Source: an uncultured Alistipes sp. (GTDB taxonomy: Bacteria; Bacteroidota; Bacteroidia; Bacteroidales; Rikenellaceae). Taken from it: 37,312 nt of DNA. Of this stretch, positions 30,883 to 37,312 are shown piece by piece. How positions within the stretch are numbered: the stretch's first letter is position 1; each line of letters begins with the position of its first letter. The position numbers were made by a program, and so were the translations under genes. The stretch spans positions 1-37,312 of the forward strand of contig USCH01000013.1 in assembly GCA_900553175.1 (NCBI GenBank), read 5' to 3'. The notes beneath the pieces are model-generated. The model was given only the letters and a program-made list of their open reading frames with translations. It was not told the origin of the DNA and ran no database searches.

Positions 30883-32679
30883 TCAGCGGTCGAGGTAGAC
30901 CTCCGACCCCCGCGGGGCCCGGCCGCGGGAGTGCGGCTCGCCGGCGGGCGCGAGCGCCGTGCTCCGTGGAGCCCGGGCGGCGGCGCGCTGTGCGGCGGGC
31001 TTGTCGCCCGTGCGGATCCAGCGTGCGGCGGCCGCGTAGCAGGCGTCGCCCGTCGTGGCGAACTCCTCCGGATAGTGGTTTTCGTCGACCGCGAGGTCGG
31101 GGAGGAACCCGTCGCCGTAGTCGCGGAATCCGAGCGCGTTTTCCGAATAGAACGTGATGGGCATGAACGTGTAGGACTCGCCGCCGACGGTCCGGTTGCG
31201 GAAGCCCTCCATGCCCACGTTCTTGCCGTTGGTGCGCGAGCCCACCAGCCTGACGTCGATCCCCATGCCGCGCAGTCCGTTGATGACCAGTTCGCTCGCC
31301 GAGGCGGTGGCGCCCGTGGCGAGGACGTAGACGCGTTCGAGCCCGAGGGCCGACGGGAGCGCCGTTTCGAGCGGCGCGTAGTCGCCCGTTCCGTCGGGCA
31401 CCTCCCTGTTGCCGATGCGGTAGCAGCCGCTCTCTCCGGCCTGCGTGCGGCGGGCGTTGTAGGTGAGCTTGCAGTAGATGCGGTCGCGGCGGCTCTCTCC
31501 GGCGATGAGCGTGGAGAGCAGCGTGCTCGAACGCACCGAGCCGCCGCCGTTGTAGCGCAGGTCGAGAATCAGCTCGTCGGCGCCCCGCAGTTCGTCGAAC
31601 GCCTCGATGAGCGACTGGTCGTCCTCCGACGAGAAGCTCATGTAGAGCAGGTAGCCCACGCGTTTGCCGCCGATGTCGTTCGCGCAGACGCGGTAGACGG
31701 CCGGGTCGGCGTAGGTCTCGGCCGTCAGTTCGCGCTCCCCGATGGGTTCGAGCGCGGCGAAGCGGCCGCCGGCGTCCCAGACGACCCGATCGAGCTGCAC
31801 CCGCACCGCGGGTCCGTCGCAAAGCCGTCCGAGCAGTCCGGCGAAGTTGGCGGCCGTGACCGTCTCGCCGTCGACCCGGCTCACCAGCATGCCCCGCCTG
31901 AGTCCGGCCCGTTCGGCGGGCGATCCCGGGGCGATGGCGTAGATCGCCAGCCCGTAGATCGTGCGGTCGGTGCCGGTCAGCCTGACGCAGCGGGCCAGAC
32001 GCACGCCCGTGCCGGTGGTCCGGCCGTCGGATGCGCGGGTCGGATGGAGCGCCGATGCCGACGCGGGTTCTGGACCCTCGATGTAGGAGTAGAAGTAGTC
32101 GCGGCGGCCGTCGGTCCAATGGCCGTCGTCGTGGTTCAATTCGCGGCCGTCGGCCCCTTTGCAGGCCGCCACGCCCTCGAGGATGCGGCGCAGGAAGACG
32201 TCGTAGTCGTCCGACCAGTCGAGCGAAAGCTCTCCGACGGGTTCGTTCCAGAGGTAGTTTTTCGACATGTAGTCGGCCACCCATTCGTTCACTTCGGTGT
32301 ATTGCCCCAGCTCGCTGTCGTCGCCCGCCTGCCGGATGCGGAAGGAGGCCTGCGCCGAGCTGCCCGTCACGCGCAGGACGACCGTCGCCGAGCGTTCGGA
32401 CCCCGTGGCATTGGGGTCGACCTCGACGCGCAGCATGGCCGTGCCGGCCTTGCCCGATTCGGGATCGAGCCGGCACCACGAAGCGCCGCATTCGGCCTGC
32501 CAGCGGCCCGAGGCCCGGAACGAGAAGAAGAGCGTTTGCCCCGATGCCTTGCAGCGGTTGTCGCTCTGCCAGCTCTGGGAGGTGATGCCGGTGTGCGTCA
32601 GGGAGGAGGCGCTCTCCTTGGCGCATCCTGCGGCGCACAGCGCGGCGCACAGCATGGCGATGCGGATCGGTCGGATCAT
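30883..32679 (-). CDS. S41-family peptidase lipoprotein with BACON-like and PDZ domains
   Basis: The 598-residue protein has a lipoprotein signal with lipobox CAAGC; Cys19 would be lipidated. A BACON-like beta-sandwich follows (about 35-118, including QAECGASWCRLDPESG and SATVVLRV). A helical region with YLWNE (about 125-170), a PDZ-like unit (about 225-300) and a C-terminal-processing-protease catalytic domain (about 325-550) complete it. The Ser-Lys dyad should be the Ser in TASASE (460 or 462) and Lys486 in GSRTNGKNVG. BACON domains in this phylum are often linked to carbohydrate or mucin binding. The start codon overlaps the nth stop by 4 bases. The substrate is unknown and the C-terminal 50 residues look disordered. 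Confidence 0.9.
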   Translation of the reverse strand: MIRPIRIAMLCAALCAAGCAKESASSLTHTGITSQSWQSDNRCKASGQTLFFSFRASGRWQAECGASWCRLDPESGKAGTAMLRVEVDPNATGSERSATVVLRVTGSSAQASFRIRQAGDDSELGQYTEVNEWVADYMSKNYLWNEPVGELSLDWSDDYDVFLRRILEGVAACKGADGRELNHDDGHWTDGRRDYFYSYIEGPEPASASALHPTRASDGRTTGTGVRLARCVRLTGTDRTIYGLAIYAIAPGSPAERAGLRRGMLVSRVDGETVTAANFAGLLGRLCDGPAVRVQLDRVVWDAGGRFAALEPIGERELTAETYADPAVYRVCANDIGGKRVGYLLYMSFSSEDDQSLIEAFDELRGADELILDLRYNGGGSVRSSTLLSTLIAGESRRDRIYCKLTYNARRTQAGESGCYRIGNREVPDGTGDYAPLETALPSALGLERVYVLATGATASASELVINGLRGMGIDVRLVGSRTNGKNVGMEGFRNRTVGGESYTFMPITFYSENALGFRDYGDGFLPDLAVDENHYPEEFATTGDACYAAAARWIRTGDKPAAQRAAARAPRSTALAPAGEPHSRGRAPRGSEVYLDR

Positions 32680-33329
32680 GGTTTCGTCTTTTTGCGGTCG
32701 GCGGCGTACTTGCGGCACCAGGGGGCGATGCCGCAGGCGTCGCATTTGGGGGCCCGGGCCGTGCAGACGTAGCGTCCGTGGAGGATCAGCCAGTGGTGCG
32801 CCACCGGAAGCAGCCGTCCGGGGATGTTGCGTTCGAGCGTCAGTTCGGTCTGGAGCGGGGTTTTCGATCCGGTGGTGAGCCCGATGCGCTCCGAGACGCG
32901 GAAGACGTGGGTGTCGACCGGCATCACCTCGCGCTGCCACAGCACGGCGCCCAGCACGTTGGCCGTCTTGCGGCCCACGCCCGGCAGCCGCTGCATGGCG
33001 TCCAGGTCGCCCGGCACCTCGCCGCCGAACTCCTCGCACAGCATGCGGGCCATGCCGGCCAGGTTCCTGGCCTTGTTGTTGGGGTAGGAGATGCTCTTTA
33101 TGTAGGGATAGATCTCCTCGGCCGAGGCTGCGGCCATCGCCTGCGGGGTGGGAAACCGCTCGAAGAGGGCGGGCGTGGTCATGTTGACCCGTTTGTCGGT
33201 GCACTGGGCCGAGAGGATCACGGCCACCAGCAGCTGGTAGGGATTCTCGTAGTGCAGTTCGCTTTCGGCCACGGGCATATGCTCCGAGAACCAGCCGATG
33301 ATGCCGTCGTAACGTTGTTTGAGGGTCAT
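32676..33329 (-). CDS. nth: Endonuclease III
   Basis: Nth is a bifunctional DNA glycosylase and AP-lyase that removes oxidised pyrimidines in base-excision repair. The 217-residue protein has the helix-hairpin-helix LPGVGRKTANV with the catalytic Lys (about 120), the catalytic Asp in PVDTHVFRV (about 138), and a C-terminal 4Fe-4S cluster motif with Cys spacing 6-2-5 in CTARAPKCDACGIAPWC. It lies 46 bases after uvrD/pcrA, giving a repair pair, and overlaps the S41 gene by 4 bases. Nothing essential is missing. Confidence 0.97.
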   Translation of the reverse strand: MTLKQRYDGIIGWFSEHMPVAESELHYENPYQLLVAVILSAQCTDKRVNMTTPALFERFPTPQAMAAASAEEIYPYIKSISYPNNKARNLAGMARMLCEEFGGEVPGDLDAMQRLPGVGRKTANVLGAVLWQREVMPVDTHVFRVSERIGLTTGSKTPLQTELTLERNIPGRLLPVAHHWLILHGRYVCTARAPKCDACGIAPWCRKYAADRKKTKP

Positions 33330-33375
33330 GGGTCGTTGTTTTTATGCGCTGCCGCCTGCGTCGTCGCTCCGCCCG

Positions 33376-36012
33376 TCACAGCCGGGTCAGCTTGGCGAAT
33401 TTGGCCAGCAGGGTTCTTTCGCCCGCTTCGTCGAAGCGGATCGCCAGTTTGTGGTCGGCGGCCATGGTCTCGATGCGTTCGATTGTGCCGGGGCCGAATT
33501 TGGGGTGCGCGACGCGCTCTCCTATGGCATAGCCGCAGGCGCCTGCCGCGGAGGCCTCTCCGGCCGGCCGGGCGTCCAGACGCCGCATGTTTGCGGTCGG
33601 GGTGCGCAGAGGTTCGACGGAAGCCGGGCCGGATGCCGCAGTGCGCGGCCGGAGCCCCCCGTTTCCGAACGGGCCTCCTCCCGCCGTCCGTGAACCGCTG
33701 CCTGCGGCCGGGGTCCCTCCTCCCGTCGTCCGGATTCCGATGCCCGCACCGTTGCGGGCGGGGTAGCGCCGGGCAGGACCCGATTCGCCGTCGGAGGGCT
33801 GCCGTCCGAACCGGCTGCCGGATGCGCCGCTGCCTCCTCCGTAAGGCCGTCCGCCTGCGAAATCTCCCCTGCCGGAGCGCTCTGCGCCGTAGCCGCCCGT
33901 GCCTCCGTCCTGCCTTTTCTGCTGGAAGCGGTAGTCGAACCGGCGGCGCAGTTCGTCGATGGCCTGCGCCCCCTCGGTGCGCTGCGGGAAACGCTCCTCC
34001 TCTTCGTCGACGGCGGTTTCGAGGTACTGCGGGTCGATCTCCCGCAGGAAGCAGCTCGGATGCGAGAACTCCATGTTGCCCCACTTGAAGCGCATCTCGG
34101 CATAGGAGAGCGTCGCGGCGACCTTGGCGCGCGTGAGCGCCACGTAGAACAGGCGCCGCTCCTCCTCCAGCCCGTCGGGCGTTTCGGCGGCCCGCTGCGA
34201 GGGGAAGAGGTTCTCTTCGAGCCCGACGATATACACGTATTTGTATTCCAGCCCTTTGGCCGAATGGACGGTCATGAGCGTCACCTTGTTGCGGTCTTCG
34301 GGGTCGTCCTTGTCCATGTCGGTCTGGAGCATGGCCTGCTGCAGCCACTCCTCGACGCTCGCCCGTTCGCCGGGCTGCCGCTCGCCGTTGCGGATTTCGG
34401 CTTCCCGCTGTTCGCGGAACTGCTGCATCGAGTTGAGCAGCTCCTCGATGTTTTCGAGGGCCGAGGCGGCCTCGGGGGTGTTGTCCGTGCGGTAGGCCGC
34501 CAGGATGCCCGACTTCGAGGCGACCTCCAGACCGAATTCGTAGAGCCCCTTTTCGTCGCGCCCCTCGGAGAGCGAGCGAATCATCCCCACGAACTCGGAG
34601 ACCTTGCGGGCGATGGTCCGCTGCAGGGGGTCGGCGGGTGTCTCGGCCGCCAGGGCGTCGACAGCCTCCCACATCGAGACGCGGCGCTCGGCAGCTATTT
34701 GCGCGATGCGGTCGACGGTCGTCGGGCCGATGCCGCGCGTCGGGTAGTTGACGATGCGGCGGAAAGCCTCGTCGTCGCGCGGGTTGATGACCAGACGGAT
34801 GTAGGCGAGCATGTCCTTGATCTCCTTGTGGTCGTAGAACGACGAGCCCTTGTAGATGCGGTAGGGGATGCCGCGGCGCCGCAGGTTATCCTCCAGCACG
34901 GCCGACTGGCTGTTGGTGCGGTAGAGGATGGCCGCCTCGGCCCACTCCTCGCCGGCGGCCCGCACGCGGTCGCGCAGGTCCGAAACCACCAGCTCGGCCT
35001 CCTCGCGGTCGTTGTAGGCCCGCAGGATGCGGATTTTGTCGCCCCGGACCCCTTCGGAGAAGCATTTCTTGTCCAACCGTTTGGCGTTGTGCCGGATGAC
35101 CGAGTTGGCCGCGTCGACGATGGTCTGCGTCGAGCGGTAGTTCTGTTCGAGCTTGAAGACCCGGGCGTCGGGATAGTCCTTTTGGAAAGAGAGGATGTTT
35201 TCGATCTTGGCGCCGCGGAACGAGTAGATCGACTGGGCGTCGTCGCCTACGACGCAGACCCGTCCGTGGTGCTGCGAGAGGCGGCGGATGATGACGTACT
35301 GGGCGTAGTTGGTGTCCTGGTACTCGTCGACCAGAATGTATCGGAACAGCTCCTGATAGCGGGCCAGCACCTCGGGCCGGTCGCGCAGCAGGATGTTGGT
35401 CTGCAGCAGCAGGTCGTCGAAGTCCATCGCGCCGTTGCGCTTGCAGCGCTGGCAGTAGATGTTGTAGATGTTGCCGAATTCGGGAATCTGCGCCTGCCGG
35501 TCCTCGGCGGCGAAGGTCGTGCTGGCCAGATAGGCCCCGGGCGTCACCAGACAGTTTTTGGCATAGGAGATGCGCGAGGCGATGCGGACGGGCTTGTATT
35601 TGTCTTCGTCGAGATTCAGTTCGCGGGCGATGGTTTTCAGCAGATTCCTGACGTCTGCGGGTTCGTAGATCGTGTAGGAGTCGGGGTAGCCGATGCTTGC
35701 GGCGTTCTCGCGCAGGATGCGCGAGAAGACCGAGTGGAAGGTGCCCATCCGGATCTGGCGGCTGCGGTTGCCGGGAACCATCGCGGCGATGCGTTCGCGC
35801 ATCTGCTCGGCAGCCTTGTTGGTGAAGGTCAGCGCCAGGATGTTCGAGGGTTCGACCCCCTGCCCGATCATGTAGGCGATGCGCGAGGTGAGCACCCGCG
35901 TCTTGCCCGATCCGGCGCCCGCGATGATGAGCGAAGCCGTGTCGTAATTGACCACGGCTTCCCGCTGCGCGGGGTTGAGCCCATCCAGGATGGACGATTG
36001 TGAGGTTTCCAT
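33376..36012 (-). CDS. pcrA: UvrD/PcrA-type superfamily 1 DNA helicase
   Basis: This 3'-5' ATP-dependent helicase acts in nucleotide-excision repair, restart of stalled forks and removal of stalled RNA polymerase. The 878-residue protein has the Walker A motif AGAGSGKT, Walker B VDEYQDTN, motif III GDDAQSIYSFRGA, motif V LMTVHSAKGLEY and the family end EERRLFYVALTRAK. A Gly/Arg/Ser-rich linker (about 697-826) of some 130 residues leads to a C-terminal Tudor-like domain (827-878, GERVAHPKFGPGTI). In PcrA that domain binds RNA polymerase. The linker is far longer than usual. The start at 36012 (METSQSSILDGLN) fits the family; the frame continues upstream through the promoter. It leads pcrA-nth-S41. 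Confidence 0.95.
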   Translation of the reverse strand: METSQSSILDGLNPAQREAVVNYDTASLIIAGAGSGKTRVLTSRIAYMIGQGVEPSNILALTFTNKAAEQMRERIAAMVPGNRSRQIRMGTFHSVFSRILRENAASIGYPDSYTIYEPADVRNLLKTIARELNLDEDKYKPVRIASRISYAKNCLVTPGAYLASTTFAAEDRQAQIPEFGNIYNIYCQRCKRNGAMDFDDLLLQTNILLRDRPEVLARYQELFRYILVDEYQDTNYAQYVIIRRLSQHHGRVCVVGDDAQSIYSFRGAKIENILSFQKDYPDARVFKLEQNYRSTQTIVDAANSVIRHNAKRLDKKCFSEGVRGDKIRILRAYNDREEAELVVSDLRDRVRAAGEEWAEAAILYRTNSQSAVLEDNLRRRGIPYRIYKGSSFYDHKEIKDMLAYIRLVINPRDDEAFRRIVNYPTRGIGPTTVDRIAQIAAERRVSMWEAVDALAAETPADPLQRTIARKVSEFVGMIRSLSEGRDEKGLYEFGLEVASKSGILAAYRTDNTPEAASALENIEELLNSMQQFREQREAEIRNGERQPGERASVEEWLQQAMLQTDMDKDDPEDRNKVTLMTVHSAKGLEYKYVYIVGLEENLFPSQRAAETPDGLEEERRLFYVALTRAKVAATLSYAEMRFKWGNMEFSHPSCFLREIDPQYLETAVDEEEERFPQRTEGAQAIDELRRRFDYRFQQKRQDGGTGGYGAERSGRGDFAGGRPYGGGSGASGSRFGRQPSDGESGPARRYPARNGAGIGIRTTGGGTPAAGSGSRTAGGGPFGNGGLRPRTAASGPASVEPLRTPTANMRRLDARPAGEASAAGACGYAIGERVAHPKFGPGTIERIETMAADHKLAIRFDEAGERTLLAKFAKLTRL

Positions 36013-36017
36013 GACGG

Positions 36018-36025
36018 CAAAGTTA
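36018..36025 (-). promoter_or_regulatory. -7 box of pcrA
   Basis: Minus-strand TAACTTTG is a perfect TAnnTTTG only 5 bases before the ATG at 36012. If used, the transcript would start at or within a base or two of the start codon, so the mRNA would be leaderless. No -33 TTG is seen. Confidence 0.55.
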
Positions 36026-36061
36026 ATAAGAAATTCGGGAAGAATTTTTCGAATAAAATAA

Positions 36062-36069
36062 TATCTTTG
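36062..36069 (+). promoter_or_regulatory. -7 box of the MoxR gene
   Basis: TATCTTTG matches TAnnTTTG 53 bases before the MoxR ATG. A TTG at the -33 position is missing. It diverges from the pcrA box at 36018-36025, and the AT-rich stretch 36026-36061 between them should melt easily. Confidence 0.65.
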
Positions 36070-36122
36070 CTGCACGAACGTTAAAAACCCGTGACGACTA
36101 CAACAATACAACCAATCAAGCC

Positions 36123-37121
<999 letters not shown>

Positions 37122-37124
37122 GCG

Positions 37125-37312
37125 ATGCAGGAGAGCGAAAACGATCTTCTCCGGCGCGTCCGCAAGATCGAGATCAAGACGCGCGGGCTTTCCAGCGAAA
37201 TCTTCGCCGGCAAGTACCACACGGCCTTCCGCGGCCGGGGCATGTCGTTTTCCGAAGTGAGGGAGTACCGTGCCGGCGACGACGTGCGCGACATCGACTG
37301 GAACGTCACGGC
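37125..37312 (+). CDS. DUF58-domain protein, 5' part only
   Basis: Translation from the ATG 3 bases past the MoxR stop gives 62 residues before the window ends. It starts MQESENDLLRRVRKIEIKTR and includes FAGKYHTAFRGRGMSFSEVR and YRAGDDVRDIDWNVT. The last stretches are the hallmark of DUF58 proteins (YRxGDDxRxIDW). These are partners of MoxR ATPases, with a divergent VWA-like fold. The rest of the gene lies outside. Confidence 0.9.
   Translation, partial: MQESENDLLRRVRKIEIKTRGLSSEIFAGKYHTAFRGRGMSFSEVREYRAGDDVRDIDWNVT

Overview
The window looks like ordinary chromosome from a GC-rich member of the Bacteroidales, most like Alistipes or another Rikenellaceae genus. That placement is inference. 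It rests on repeated Bacteroidetes-type promoter boxes (TAnnTTTG, often with TTTG or TTG about 20 bases upstream), weak Shine-Dalgarno sites, a zinc-ligand-less Tgt of the kind I associate with this phylum, an outer-membrane Porin_O_P, a surface lipoprotein with an acidic export signal, and high GC at third codon positions. That last feature also creates many long false antisense frames. I see no phage, insertion sequence, CRISPR array, tRNA or rRNA.

Layout. 149-3231 (+): metG and ilvE, closed by a strong terminator. 3357-9855 (-): a compact gene string pheS, TPR protein, EnvC-like protein, ybeY, mnmG. 9987-12317 (+): a PlpD-like patatin/beta-barrel lipase, divergent from pheS. 12519-12893 (-): rplS with a structured leader. 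12894-13483: the only long gene-free stretch, holding the rplS promoter, a duplicated 32-bp promoter-bearing sequence and a GC-rich hairpin repeat. 13484-15929 (+): surE and a NarL-type two-component pair. 16005-18419 (-): membrane glycosyltransferase, ECF sigma factor, rsmG. 18507-24870 (+): tgt, LptF/G permease, PASTA protein, RluD-type pseudouridine synthase, YgiQ-type radical SAM protein. 24952-36012 (-): four-module surface lipoprotein, Porin_O_P with YeiH-type transporter, nrnA with a small secreted protein, and uvrD/pcrA-nth-S41 peptidase. 36123 to the end (+): MoxR ATPase and a DUF58 protein cut by the window edge.

Most genes serve translation and tRNA modification (metG, pheS, rplS, mnmG, tgt, rluD, rsmG, ybeY), envelope upkeep (EnvC-like, LptF/G, patatin, PASTA protein, porin, lipoproteins), or nucleic-acid repair and turnover (pcrA, nth, nrnA, surE).

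The most interesting signal is not a gene. A perfect 14-bp palindrome GTTCCACGTGGAAC lies between ilvE and mnmG, with a 15/16 match to the parS sequence TGTTCCACGTGGAACA inside ilvE and a third degenerate copy, all within about 610 bp. This looks like a chromosomal ParB-loading (parS) cluster and suggests the window is near the replication origin. Other leads are the duplicated promoter cassette before surE, a heptamer array between divergent promoters, direct repeats over the porin -33 region, and a 130-residue Gly/Arg-rich linker in PcrA.
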